NCBI GenBank assembly: GCA_963585895.1
Contig: OY757912.1
Coordinates: 78,873,102 to 78,937,101, forward strand
Source: Sepioteuthis lessoniana
Lineage: Eukaryota; Mollusca; Cephalopoda; Myopsida; Loliginidae
Length of the DNA: 64,000 nt
Direction of reading: 5' to 3'
How positions within the stretch are numbered: the stretch's first letter is position 1; the number at the start of each line of letters is the position of its first letter. Below the pieces are notes generated by a model, which ran no database searches, had not been told where the DNA came from, and was given only the letters and a program-made list of their open reading frames with translations. A program made the position numbers and the translations under genes. Below are positions 20,711 through 32,256 of this stretch, piece after piece.

Positions 20711-21140
20711 GTTGGCAATGTTCCATTTAAAAGATGTATAAATGGATGAACATATACAATAAAATATTTCTAATCTAACAAAAGGCAATGATAGTAGAAT
20801 ATTTAGTGGGGACTGGACTCGTTTTCCAGATCCTACGAAATTAAATTCTTAGCTATTGCTTAATGGAGGGCGTCCGACAACACGCATGCGTGAAGTGTGT
20901 ATTTTTGAACTTTCACGAAAATGTTTGGATTAATGAAATTGGAAGAAAACGGAAGGTCAGCCAAGACGAAATCTGATAAAAATGTATATTTTTGTGTATG
21001 TATATTTTGGTCGATTGGAAGCGGCCAAGTGTCTGCGTGCAACTAGCACTAGATAGGTCGTCTACAACAGAGACCAGTGGTTGCTGTGGGTAATTTCGAC
21101 CAGCTCATGCTCAGGGCGTAATTGGTATGGTTGGAAATGG
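20711..21140. other. Unassigned stretch
   Basis: No repeat or gene recognised. Confidence 0.4.
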
Positions 21141-21150
21141 ATTCGAAAAG

Positions 21151-21225
21151 ATAGATAGATAGATAGATGAATAGATTGAATGTAATTAAGGAAATGAAAA
21201 TGAAAGAAATTCAAAGGAAAAATCG

Positions 21226-21268
<43 letters not shown>
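21151..21268. repeat. (GATA)n and (GAAA)n microsatellites
   Basis: GATA units at 21151-21168 and AAAG units at 21227-21268. Confidence 0.92.
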
Positions 21269-21269
<1 letters not shown>

Positions 21270-21468
21270 GGGGTTGATGTTAAATGAATACTCCGCGCAA
21301 AATTTTCAGTAAAAAATAAAAAATAAAAAACAAAAAAAACTGCATAAAAACAAAACTTGTTGGACGGATGGATTCGATTGATAATGCCATTCACTTACCT
21401 TTTTTCAATTGAAAATATATATAAGATTCAAAGACTAAACTTTATCTAGCTTGAAAATTCTCACCTCC

Positions 21469-21469
<1 letters not shown>

Positions 21470-21530
<61 letters not shown>

Positions 21531-21571
21531 GCGTTCACTCCTCTTTCTTAAAGATTCTCACCCCAGATTTT

Positions 21572-21613
<42 letters not shown>

Positions 21614-21632
21614 ACAAACACACACACACACA

Positions 21633-21668
<36 letters not shown>
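21470..21668. repeat. (CT)n and (CA)n compound microsatellite
   Basis: CT runs at 21472-21531 and 21573-21609, then CA units to 21663. The 137-codon open frame over it is compositional. Confidence 0.95.
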
Positions 21669-21959
21669 AAACACCTCCTCACTCTCTACATACATACGAG
21701 TAGTCCCTGCCAAGGTTGACAATCGAAGTGACAGCTTTCTGCACATTAGAAAATTAATTATTAGAGATAAGTTTTCACGACACATAGATTGTCCTGGTAA
21801 TGATCAGAACATGCTTTTTCTTTCTTTCTTTTTTTTTTCTTTTTTTTTTTTTTTTAAGTTTTGAAAAAAAGCATCAGATTTGTATAGAATAGAACGTGGG
21901 GTTAGTCATCTTCTTTCCGAAGTGAAAAACTATGACTATGATGACCGTCTTTTAATATG

Positions 21960-22205
21960 ACGCTCAGAGCAGGATGCGACACAAGGTCAATTTTTGAGCG
22001 GAGTACAAATGGTCCGAAATCAAAAGGTTTAAGATCCCAGTCTGCCCTTCTATTTACCCATCGCTGGAGGGAGGATGATTGGATTTATACATTTATCAAA
22101 GAGATTAACGCCATGTAAAATACCAGCAGCTTTGTCCTGGATTTGAACTCGGGTAGCTGAGTCCACTTCCTACGTTACGCTACGAACGTGTGGGCTAATG
22201 TTCTC
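21960..22205 (-). mobile_element. SINE-D copy
   Basis: Minus strand: GCGACACAAGGTCAATTTTT end, CAGTCTGCCCTTCTATTTAC body, GGATTTGAACTCGGG B box and degraded A box near 22190. Confidence 0.75.
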
Positions 22206-22824
22206 AACGCCCTTTCTTGACTACTAGAGATTGAATTCACATTAGGATATCAGCCATTTTAATAATGAAAAAAAAAACGCTGGAAACATTCAACTCATCA
22301 AAGAAAACCTGTTGTATTTTTCTCTCCTTTTATTCGAAGCGAAATGTTTGATAATAATTTCTGGTGAAAACAAGTGAAAGCCAACCAAGAAATTCGAATG
22401 CAAAATAAAAGCGATTTCGTTACTCTTGACAACAACAGAAAAACTGGGGGGAGGGGGTAAGCTAGTTCTCGATCAAAAGCGGAAAATCCTATTTGATGAT
22501 AGGCAGCTTAGGGAAATAAACTTGAATTGTTCCTTATTATCTTTTCGAAACGTTCTTTTTTGGGTTTTTTTTTGTTTTTCTCTTTTTTACTTTTACTTTA
22601 ACAGCTTTTCTCGTGTTTTATTATTGTAAATGATCGATATTTATTTGGTTTAGTTTATTACAACACACAGACAAATGTATAGAAATAATATTAAGAAAAT
22701 TGCGTTGTTTGTCTTAAAAATCAGCATTCAAATACTATGACCGTCATCTGAGCTCGAACACCGACATTTTACAAAGAAAGATCATTGTTTGGACTATTTG
22801 CTAAGTTTAGCTTATAAAAACGGC
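22206..22824. other. Unassigned stretch
   Basis: T-rich runs at 22557-22600. Nothing recognised. Confidence 0.4.
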
Positions 22825-23055
22825 GTTCGGTTATCGTTGTAGAAAATGGGATCGGCTGTTTACACTTCACATAATACAAACACTCTCGGGAAAGGTATGA
22901 ACTCAACCATTCTCCCTTCAGGTAGTAGGGCAAACTGGGCACTTTAACCTTAGTTGGCAACCGATCTCGGAAAAGGAAAACTCTGAATTCAAACCCGTTA
23001 AACTCCGCCTAAAAATTGACCTCATGTTGCATCCTGCTCGTTCGTTAGGTAAGTA
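22825..23055 (+). mobile_element. SINE-D copy (first of a run)
   Basis: Head GGTTATCGTTGTAGAAAATG lacks most of the B-box segment. Body GGGAAAGGTATGAACTC and GGAAAAGGAAAACTCTGAAT, 3' end CATCCTGCTCGTTCG. Confidence 0.8.
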
Positions 23056-23237
23056 TACAGTGTTAATACCTTTCGGAAAGGTATGAATCGAGGTATGAGT
23101 AAATAGTAGGGCAGACAAGATTCTTTTAACATTGGTACGGCAACCTGTCAATTAGAAAGACTCTAAAGTCAAAACTGCTGTACTCCGCTTAAAAGTTGAC
23201 ATTATGTCGTATCCTGAACGTGGCAGAGGGGTTGAAC
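23056..23237 (+). mobile_element. SINE-D copy lacking the tRNA head
   Basis: Starts at GTTAATACCTTTCGGAAAGG, in the body, and ends ATCCTGAACGTGGCAGAGGG. It joins the previous copy without a new head, so the pair looks like a head-deleted tandem dimer. Confidence 0.75.
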
Positions 23238-23512
23238 TTGTGGCGGGTTTAACGTAATGGTTGTCGTCGTACGAAATGGAATCAGGACCCTGAGTTCAAA
23301 TCCTGGACGAGGCTTTTTGTATTCCATTTTGGGCTGAGACCTTTGCAAAAGGCATGAATCTATCTGTTCTTCCCCACCCCCACCCAGCTTCGGGTAACGT
23401 GTTGAGCAGTTTGGATTCTTTAGCCAACCAGTCTCGGATAAGGAAAACTCTAAATTCAACGAACTTTGTCATATCCTGCCAGTGGCGGGGGAAGTTAGGA
23501 AAATGCATAGAA
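23238..23512 (+). mobile_element. SINE-D copy (third of a run)
   Basis: Complete head (AACGTAATGGTTGTCGTCGT, GAGTTCAAATCCTGG), body and 3' end (ATATCCTGCCAGTGGCGG). Together with 22825-23237 it makes three SINE-D units in 690 bases. Confidence 0.83.
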
Positions 23513-23737
23513 CGCATTTCCAAATGTAAAGAAATGAAATAAGAAAGATTTCACAATGCCAATCTTCCGATTTGCCTTTAAAAGAATCAACGTTCAAATA
23601 CATATGGTTTTAACCTGAACTTGACCGTTGACTCCTGGCAATTAAACTGGCTCCTTGTGATATTTACTAAGCTCATCTTACGATGTACACGTTTAAAAAT
23701 AAGAAAGATTTTGGCACAGAACTTACTTGCCTTAAAA

Positions 23738-23973
23738 ATCAGTGACGTAATGGCTAAAGTGCTGAACTGCTGCCTCGAAGTAAGCGAGTTCGAACTCTAG
23801 TCGCGCTATTACGTTTACTTTCAGATTAATACCCCAAGGAAAGGTATCAAACTCCCTTATCCGCTCTAACAATGGATTAAATGATGCCACTTTTATTCTT
23901 GTACACGGTTGGCTTTGACATTAAATAACTCAAGAAGGTTGATATGCCATTAATCAAAGGAACGAAACCAATA
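23738..23973 (+). mobile_element. SINE-A copy
   Basis: Head GACGTAATGGCTAAAGTGCT with intact B box GAGTTCGAACTCTAG, diverged body and tail AAGGTTGATATGCCATTAAT. Confidence 0.88.
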
Positions 23974-24054
23974 GAAAATCAATAATTAAAGTTCCTGCTA
24001 CCTGGGTTTGAAAACTGATTTCGGACTTTGCTAGAAAATCCATAATTTCCCTAA

Positions 24055-24308
24055 CTCGAAGCAGACCCCACAAAATCTTGGACGAGAATGTTTGCTTTTA
24101 ATTTCGGGCTGATACACTTGGTAAAGACATAAATCCATCGATTATTCTCTTAGCTAGTAGGGTAGGCGGTGTCCTTTAGACTTAGTAAGGCGACCAATCT
24201 AGGAGAAGGAAAACCTTTTGAACTTCGCTTAAAAATTGTTTTTGTGTTACATTCTGCTTTTGGTGGAAGGGTTGTGTAATGATAGATAGATAGATAGATA
24301 GATAGATA
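24055..24308 (+). mobile_element. SINE-D copy plus (GATA)n
   Basis: Head truncated (starts near the B box, AATCTTGGACGAG). Body and 3' end (TTACATTCTGCTTTTGGTGG) present, followed by a GATA tract at 24281-24308. Confidence 0.75.
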
Positions 24309-24649
24309 GGCTAGCGTAGTCATGGTGTCAATAGTGCTCGGTAACTCAATTTCTCGTCTATGCGATCACCTAAGTTGACTTTCTGAAAGTGTTAATTTTG
24401 TAGCTCAAGACGTAGTGCAGCTGATATGCGGAGACGGACTTCCCAAAGAAAAATGGTATGCTAATTTAAATCTTACTGAAAGCTTATTATTTGTTCTTTC
24501 TTTTTTTCTCTCTCCAATTTGTGTCGCATGTATAAGGCCCTACAGTGATAATCTGAGTAACTGCAATACGGGGCATTTGTAGTTGGAATAGATGAGGCAC
24601 TCGTCAAGAATTTTTTTAAAAATCAGTTAAAGTGTTGTTTCATTTAATG

Positions 24650-25035
24650 TACAGGATGTTTCAGAAAAAATTGATATCATTTGAGAAGTACAAAGTGTTT
24701 GAGAAATATTGATATCATTTGAGATGTACAAATCTTTTCAGAAAAAAAATTGACATCATTAGAGAGGAACAAAGTGTTTGAGAAAAAAATTGATATCATT
24801 TGAGATGTACAATTTTTTTCAGAAAAAAATGGATATCATTTGAGATGTACACTTTTTTTCAGAAAAAAAATGATATCATTTGAGATGTACAAAGTGTTTG
24901 AGAAAAATTGATATAATTTCAGATGTACAAACTGTTTCAGAAAAATAATTGCTATCATTTGCGATTTACAAAGTGTGTCGGAAAAAAATTGATATCATTT
25001 GAGATATACGAGACGTTTCAGAAACACTGATATTT
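24650..25035. repeat. Minisatellite, about 40-bp unit, nine to ten copies
   Basis: Each unit holds TTT-C/G-AGAAAAAAATTGATATCA-TTTGAGATGTAC. Units vary 37-42 bases through the A-run length and alternate between TTTCAG and TTTGAG forms. No open frame or known family. The first word, ACAGGATGTTTCAGAAA, resembles mariner-type termini. Confidence 0.9.
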
Positions 25036-25044
25036 CCTAATCTA

Positions 25045-25049
<5 letters not shown>

Positions 25050-25117
<68 letters not shown>
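25050..25117. repeat. (TG)n microsatellite
   Basis: Pure TG run directly after the minisatellite. Confidence 0.97.
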
Positions 25118-25118
<1 letters not shown>

Positions 25119-25385
25119 GATTAAAATTTGACGCCGAAGTGTTTTTAATTCGTATGAATAATTACAGAGAGCTCAATTCGTAAAAAGACAGCAATAACAT
25201 AAAATATTTCAATCATGAAAAGTACATGAGATGTAAAAGATATAAAATGGGATCAAAACTGACGATTCAGAATTTCCGATTTCGATCCTGAGGTGTGCCA
25301 GTTTTTCACATTTCTATCTTTTACAACAGAATAAATTTACTCTTCTTTTATGGACTTTTTGAATCGAATGATTATACCATGAATA

Positions 25386-26190
<805 letters not shown>

Positions 26191-26236
26191 ATGCAGGAGT
26201 GCGTATTTATATTTGTGTGCCTATATCAGCATTATA

Positions 26237-26237
26237 A

Positions 26238-26315
<78 letters not shown>

Positions 26316-26328
26316 ACATACAAACACT

Positions 26329-26382
<54 letters not shown>

Positions 26383-26383
26383 G
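26237..26383. repeat. Nested (TA)(TG)(CA)(TA) inverted microsatellite
   Basis: TA, then TG, a short unique spacer, then CA and TA, so the tract is self-complementary and could fold on itself. Confidence 0.93.
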
Positions 26384-26632
26384 TAAAGTTAGCGACCATA
26401 GTCGAGGGTGACCCGAAGGCTCCCTTTTCGATAGCTACTACACCAAGGTGTAGGGGAGGGCGCTACTCCATTCCCAGGATTGCTCCACTTTACCCTTGAA
26501 CCGTACCTTATAATGCTGAATGTTAAGCAAGGTGGTATCAAGTACCATTTTTAAAGTCTTTGGTATGACTCGACCTGGGATTAAACCCAGGTCTCCCGGG
26601 CCATTGGCGAACACTCTAACCGCTCTATAACA
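26384..26632 (-). mobile_element. SINE-C copy
   Basis: Complete minus-strand copy: GTAAAGTTAGCGACCATAGT end, GATTGCTCCACTTTACCC, B box GGGATTAAACCCAGGTCTC, A-box region CCATTGGCGAACACTC. Lies directly on the (TA)n tract. Confidence 0.9.
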
Positions 26633-26746
26633 ACACTCTATAAAATTAACTTAAATCGCGAGTCGGAAATCTTCTACTAAAGTTTCACCTTATCGGATCA
26701 TTAGGAAGCCTAACTCCAACTCATATGCTGGTAGATATCAGATTAG

Positions 26747-26749
<3 letters not shown>

Positions 26750-26798
<49 letters not shown>
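26750..26798. repeat. (TA)n microsatellite
   Basis: Pure TA run adjoining the REP-B head that follows. Confidence 0.95.
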
Positions 26799-26802
<4 letters not shown>

Positions 26803-27295
26803 GCAGTCGGCTCGAGCTGTAGAATACACCGACTCCATCTCTACAGTGGGGTAAGACACTCCAAACGTGTGTCCTAGATATGACAGGAAACGATCTGATG
26901 GTGAGACTCTTGTCCTGGAGATTTGGGAAATGTGGAGTATCCCTTCATTGATATTACTGCCAGGTCTACTTTCATCCTAATTGATTGTAACTTTTAGGGT
27001 ACCAACGATGAATCAATAGAAATATTCATTTATTTTTTTATACTTGAAACTATTTAACTGTGCGTAAACAAATGACTGTTAAATCAAATTATTACATAAC
27101 AATACTAGGAACGATTTAACTGTGTGCAAACAAATGAATGATGTTAAATTGAATAACTGGTACGAAATAGCACTACTTGAAAGCGTTTAACTGTGAGCAA
27201 ATGAAACTATTAGTGTTAACAACACTTGAAACCATTTAACTCCGAACAAATAAATCAGCTCTGGCTCGTTTGATAATTATTGCCTACGAAATATT
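26803..27295 (+). mobile_element. REP-B copy
   Basis: Head GCAGTCGGCTCGAGCTGTAG, core, then four subrepeats (AACTGTGTGCAAACAAATGA near 27118). The terminal tail is missing and LINE-1 material follows. Confidence 0.88.
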
Positions 27296-27302
27296 CTTTT
27301 AT

Positions 27303-27628
27303 GAATCATCATCATCCTTGCTATGGGTAAATAGTAGGACAGACTGGGTTCTTCAGCATTGGTGAGGCAACTAGTCTAGGAGAAGGAAAACTCTGAATTC
27401 AAACCTGTTAAACTCCGCTTAAAAAATTTGACTTTGTGTCATTCCTGCCCGAGCGGGGGGGGTAAAGGAGGTGCCCATGGTGTAGTCGTTATCGTCGTAG
27501 GAAATGGACACGGCGACACGAGTTCAAATCCTGGACGAGACTGATTGCATTTCACATAGCACTAATACCCTTGGGGAAGGTATGAATCCAATTATTCTTC
27601 CTCCAGCTATGGGTAAATAGTAGGATAG
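27303..27628 (+). mobile_element. Circularly permuted SINE-D embedded in LINE-1
   Basis: After ATCATCATCATC (a minus-strand LINE-1 tail) the sequence starts mid-SINE at GCTATGGGTAAATAGTAGGA (27319), runs to the SINE 3' end near 27463, continues with a complete tRNA head (GGTGTAGTCGTTATCGTCGT, GAGTTCAAATCCTGG) and stops at a second GCTATGGGTAAATAGTAGGA (27606). It is one unit length, permuted, with the same 20 bases at both ends. LINE-1 (minus) resumes at 27629. Confidence 0.75.
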
Positions 27629-28208
27629 TTTTCGTGATAGGTGGTAGGTGACCGTATAGTTGGTGCCTTGCTGGGTGTTGCTGCCAGGATTTGTTTAATA
27701 TTGCTCTCAACATTCTTGCATAATTGCCGTCTAGCTTCTTCTCCAGCCGTTTAGTCAGCGTCCAAGTAGTGCATCCATATAGCAGTATCGACACGACCGC
27801 AGCCTGGAAGAAACTGCGTTTCATTTTATCGGTCAGGTTCGATTTCCATATGATCGAAAGCCTATCGATAGCTGTCCATGCTTTCGTTAGCTGTGTGTCA
27901 ATGTCTTTTTCGGTTGATGAGACGCTGCTTCCTTGGTCGGTGAATTTGTCAACCAGTTTCAGAGAGGTTCCGTTAGTGTGGAGATGTCACTTTTCTGATT
28001 AAAGCACATAAATTCAGTTTTGTGTGCATTAACATGTAGTCCACTGCCTGCAGCGGCTCGTTCCAAGCTATGCATTAATGTTTCGGCTTGGTTGGGTGTA
28101 TTGGCGCTATGTCATCGGCGTAGTCGGCGTCGGTAATTGTTTTTGCGGAGTACCTTCTGCTTCTTTTCTTTGTCAGCACGAAGCCGTTTTCCCTAATGCT
28201 ATCGATCG
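27629..28208 (-). mobile_element. LINE-1 copy, 3' part of a twin-primed insertion
   Basis: Minus strand, in order: SIDSIRENGF, ADYADD-like, TWTLTKRLEKKLDGNYARML, RAILNKSWQQHPARHQLYGH and LPPITKT. Upstream words include SFFQAAVVSILLYGCTTW. It covers the RT D-D box to the thumb and linker. Together with 28209-28478, which carries the preceding RT part in the opposite orientation, it forms one inverted insertion. Confidence 0.85.
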
Positions 28209-28478
28209 ATGTCCTGGGCAAAAAGCCTACAGGTGACATTACTATTTGTCGATTTTATCAAGGCCTTCGATTCCATTCACAGAGGGAAGATGGAACAAAT
28301 CCTACAAGCATACGGCCTACCAGAAGAAACCGTAGCAGCAATAACGATTCTCGACAGAAACACCAAAGTAAAAGTGCGTTCACCGGATGGAAACACAGAA
28401 TACTTCGACATTGTAGCAGGAGTACTACAAGGGGACACGCTAGCCCCATACCTCTTTATCATCTGTCTAGTCTTATGA
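28209..28478 (+). mobile_element. LINE-1 RT fragment, inverted 5' part
   Basis: Plus strand: LLFVDFIKAFDSIHRGKMEQ (RT motif with catalytic Asp), AYGLPEETVAAI, and GVLQGDTLAPYLFIICL (RT box with QGD). It ends about six residues before the point where the minus-strand part begins (SIDSI). Best-preserved RT coding in the window, open for about 80 codons, but only a piece. Confidence 0.88.
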
Positions 28479-28489
28479 ATCATATATAT

Positions 28490-28775
28490 TTAATATATAT
28501 GTATAAACAGGATTTGGCATTAAATATCCTTCAAAGGTCGATATGCCGTAAAATATAACCAAACAACCAACCTTCATTGCCATTACTTCCAGGTAAATGG
28601 AACTAAACTTGTTTGATAGTGATACTTGAAATCATTTGACTTTGAGCAAACAAATGAGCTGTGGCTCATTTAAAAAATGTTACTCACAACCTATTCCCTT
28701 AAAAATTAAATGTATGAACAGGATTTGGTATTCGATAACCATCAAGGGTTGATATAGCATCAAACCAAATAACGT
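28490..28775 (+). mobile_element. REP-B tail fragments
   Basis: A tail (AGGATTTGGCATTAAATA...GATATGCCGTAAAA) at 28507-28565, then core and subrepeat remnants and a second tail (GGTTGATATAGCATCAAACC) at 28745-28765. Confidence 0.75.
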
Positions 28776-29700
28776 AACTTAACCTATATATATATATATA
28801 TATATATATACACTCTCCCCAACATAGTAATGATGGACTGTATAACCACAGACATTCTTTCTCCAATCTGCGGCTTAGGAACCAAACCACCGGACCTTAA
28901 TATTTTTTAACCTTGAGTATCTGGGGCTAACCCCTCAAATATAGTGGAAAATGATCAGCCTGTCTTTAACTGCAAATAGCTTCAATAGCAGATGTAACTT
29001 GTGTTTCGAAAAAAAGAATTAGTATAATTAATTTTTAGGACTTCAGAAGACTGCTTAATACACGTAAAGAGCAAGTGTTTAAATATAGACAGAAAGGTAT
29101 ATCTAAAAGATCTTGATTGAGGGCTATCTTGGGTTCTACTCAAGATAAAAACTGTGATATTGATTTTGTTTGAATTTTATCAGAAAAATAACATTTATTT
29201 AAGTATTATAGGGTGGGGATGTAGGAAAGGGGTTTTGGTGAGTCTTGGAAATTAGTTCGTACTTAGAGTTTTTTATGTTTTTATAGTTGTTAGTTCCCTT
29301 CAAGCATTTTTGGGTTAATGTTAACGTAGATCGATATAACTCCCACCACGTATATAAAATAGACGTAGTAGTAGTAGTAGTAGTAGTACAGAAATTAAAG
29401 GCACCAGAAGGTTTGCTTTTTTTTAATTTTTTACTTATTTATTTATTAATTTATTTATTTATCTTCTTTCTTCTATTTTTGAGGAAGATCATGGCCCCAT
29501 CAACTTAGGGATTTAGCAAATGTAAAAGGAGTAAACAGGGAAAAAATAATAATCTAGTTTGCAAGCTTACATTATTCAAAAATTCCACCTGCTACGAAAA
29601 ACTCAACATACGTTCAAATTAGGATGGGTCAATTTAGAGGAACACCCTTTTTCTGGGTTTTTAATTCTATTAATATTTTATTGCTTTAACACTTTTTCCT
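28776..29700. other. Unassigned stretch with short microsatellites
   Basis: (TA)n at 28783-28810, (GTA)n at 29366-29389 and T-rich TTTATTTA at 29420-29470. No gene or family recognised. Confidence 0.4.
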
Positions 29701-29721
29701 TTTCACCCCGAAAACTGTTTT

Positions 29722-29822
<101 letters not shown>

Positions 29823-29954
29823 AACGGAGAGAGATAGAGAAACAAAGTAAATAGACAAAGAATGGAGATAGAGAAAAAGACGTGTAAAATAAGTTTATGG
29901 AAATTTCTTTTATATAAGAAACTATATAGAAAAATGTAATTCTGTACAAAAACT

Positions 29955-29994
<40 letters not shown>
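29955..29994. repeat. (GATA)n microsatellite
   Basis: About ten GATA units. Confidence 0.95.
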
Positions 29995-29999
29995 TTGGC

Positions 30000-30490
30000 A
30001 TTAAAAACACTGTTATTTACATTGATGTTATGTGTTGCAGAAAAGGTAACATTCTGAATTCTGAGTCATAATTTTATGATTTTCTTCTCGATATGACAAC
30101 TAATTATAAATAATTAGCTATGTCTAGTTTTCATGTACAAATAGATATAAATTCCCTTCGCTCAGTTTCTACAATGAGAAGCATTTATTTATGGCCAGTT
30201 TTTCATACTCGGACACCAAAAATTAATTTTCGTTCAACGAATCGGCATGCTACATGACCAGTCCATTTTTGTCAAACCAACTCGTTTAAATACTCTTTTA
30301 AAATCTATTTAAAAAAACTCTTTAGAAAACTCTTTTAAAAACATCTATTAAAATTTTTTTTTTTTTGAAATTTGAAAAATAATACTTTCTAAAAAGGCTT
30401 TTTTTCACAAAATCTCACTCCTGATGAGGGCCTAATATCGAAACTAGTTGAGACAAGCAAAAAATAATTACAAAGAAATATTCCTATATA
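30000..30490. other. Unassigned stretch
   Basis: No assignment. Contains CCTGATGAGGGCC...CGAAAC at 30420-30444 (see rejected items). Confidence 0.4.
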
Positions 30491-30493
30491 TCA

Positions 30494-30495
<2 letters not shown>

Positions 30496-30564
<69 letters not shown>
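30496..30564. repeat. (TGTC)n then (CT)n
   Basis: About seven TGTC units pass into a CT run. The same arrangement recurs at 34108-34169. Confidence 0.95.
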
Positions 30565-30567
<3 letters not shown>

Positions 30568-30620
30568 AGATATCTTATTTATATATATCAATCATTCATT
30601 TATTCATCTATCTATCTATC

Positions 30621-30800
30621 GACCCGATGAGTCCTGAAAAGTTCTTGACCCCACTGATTAACATACCAGATATTCAATACGTTTATTTCACAGTTTAACA
30701 CTTGTAATACTATTTCTTAAATTTCGTTAAACCTTCAAAAAATCAAATGAAAATGGCATCTCCCCCCTGATAACCCCGAGAGCTGGTGAGTCCCACTTTA
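30621..30800 (+). mobile_element. MITE copy (same family as 38491-38662)
   Basis: Aligns end to end with the reverse complement of 38491-38662: GATGAGTCCTGAAAAGTTCT start, AACACTTGTAATACTATTTC middle and CCTGATAACCCCGAGAGCTG end. About 180 bp, non-coding. Confidence 0.7.
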
Positions 30801-30872
30801 TATATGTATGTTGGGTTGAATCATAAATAACTTCTGTTTTAGTCAAATATAATTTATTCATTAATGATTTTA

Positions 30873-30906
30873 TCATCATCAAGTCGCGCTGACAGCACGG
30901 ATTTCC

Positions 30907-30967
<61 letters not shown>

Positions 30968-31200
30968 GCTATTGAAAAGGGAGTCTACGAGTCACCCTCG
31001 ACTACGGTTGGCCAACTATGTCCGCACAGAGCTGATGTAAATAAGTTCTTGTTGGTCGGCCAACCCTGGCACGTCCATAGAAGAACGTCATTTATGAGCA
31101 CATTTTTGCTTCTCCAGTAGTGTCTCGCATGTCTTGTTCGTCTAACTCGGACAGTTTTTGAGATAGGATGTAAGTGGCCGTTCAGCTGTTGTGGTGTGAG
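30873..31200 (-). mobile_element. LINE-1 3' end with a SINE-C patch
   Basis: Minus-strand (ATG)n-type tail (ATCATCATC near 30873), CTGACAGCACGGATTTCCCT, then (CT)n at 30911-30964 and 50 bases of SINE-C 3' end (GCTATTGAAAAGGGAGTC, CTCGACTACGGTTGG) at 30967-31015. LINE-1 then resumes: SALCGH, CQGWPTNKNLF, VLLW, HARHYWRSKN, VRRT. The SINE-C piece replaces about 70 bases of LINE-1. Confidence 0.75.
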
Positions 31201-31204
31201 GTAT

Positions 31205-31625
31205 AAATGATCTAACGATAAATAAATTTCAATCAGCAGTATATTCGTCATTATTTTTAATCACTTTTTGCTATTTATAAGGCAGCTTGTTAATTCCTCT
31301 CAAGTAAAATTCAACTGGTTTCGAGCTCTAAAAGTTTTCCGCAAACGTTTTCACCTGATTTTTATTCGGAACATTTTTCTCACTCAGAGAATTTTATAGA
31401 GAAGGAAAAAATGGAAATCACTTAGTGCAAGGTCAGCTTAATATGGTGGATGGGATAGGACAGACTAGCCTAAATCCCATATTTTTATCGGCGTGATTCT
31501 GGCTTTGCGTGATCAAAGAGAAGCAAAATATTTCTCCGATTAAGGAGTGCGTTGGGTTTTCTTAGAAGGTTTTCATGCACACGTTACAGATATTGAAGGT
31601 AGAAATCTGCGTTGAGTGTCTAAAT
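31205..31625 (-). mobile_element. Mariner-like transposase fragment, C-terminal half
   Basis: Minus strand: TLNADFYLQYL, RVHENLLRKPNALLNRRNIL, LLFDHAKP (second catalytic Asp), and after frame changes GWSVLSHPPY-like and DLALSDFHFF (third Asp region), then FYLRGINKLPYK and QKVIKNNDEY, the usual mariner C-terminus. N-terminal half missing, several frameshifts. Confidence 0.78.
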
Positions 31626-31743
31626 GCAATTTAAAAACTCAAAATAAATAGCAATATGGTGATACCACCATACCTTGGGAGTAAGCTGTGGAGTCTCATC
31701 CTTTTCAGTTCTTTGCCTTTTGTATTGAACATTGTCATAAAAT

Positions 31744-32256
31744 TGCCCAGTCGGCTTGGGTTGTAAAATACACCGGCTGCATCTCTGCAGGGAGGGCAAG
31801 ACCTCCCTCCCCCAATGAATGTCCTGGATATGATACTAAACAATCTGATGATGAGGTTCCAGTGATGCTAGAGCTTTGGGGAATGCGGAGTACCCCTTCA
31901 TTGCCATCGCTCTCAGGTCCACTCTGATCCGGAGTGGTAGCACTTGATAGAGTCTTTCCTATGGGTCAAATAGAACTAAACTGCTTACTTACGCTAAACT
32001 GAAATGCTTGAAATAAATTTTTTTTAACATTTACCGTGTGTAAACAAAATCAATTCTTATACTAAACTGAATTGTTTGAATTAGAACTGTTTGACTAAAC
32101 TGAATGACTTTGAAATAGAAATTTTTTGACAATTAAACTGCATACTAATGCTAAACTGAATTGTTTAAAATAGAACTGGTTATTTGTATTAAAATGGATT
32201 TGGTATTAAATAACTTACAAAGGTTGGTATGCCGTAAAACCCAAACAACCAACCTT
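31744..32256 (+). mobile_element. REP-B copy, near complete
   Basis: Head CCCAGTCGGCTTGGGTTGTA, core (GGAATGCGGAGTACCCCTTC), subrepeats, and tail GGTATTAAATAACTTACAAA through AAAACCCAAACAACC. About 513 bp, a good reference for the family's ends. Confidence 0.9.

Noticed and set aside
21451-21864. Longest open frame in the window (137 codons)
   Set aside because: Composed almost entirely of (CT)n, (CA)n and T runs.
30415-30450. Second CTGATGA...CGAAAC motif
   Set aside because: No stem II pairing of useful length between the two boxes, so probably chance or a decayed relative of the motif above.
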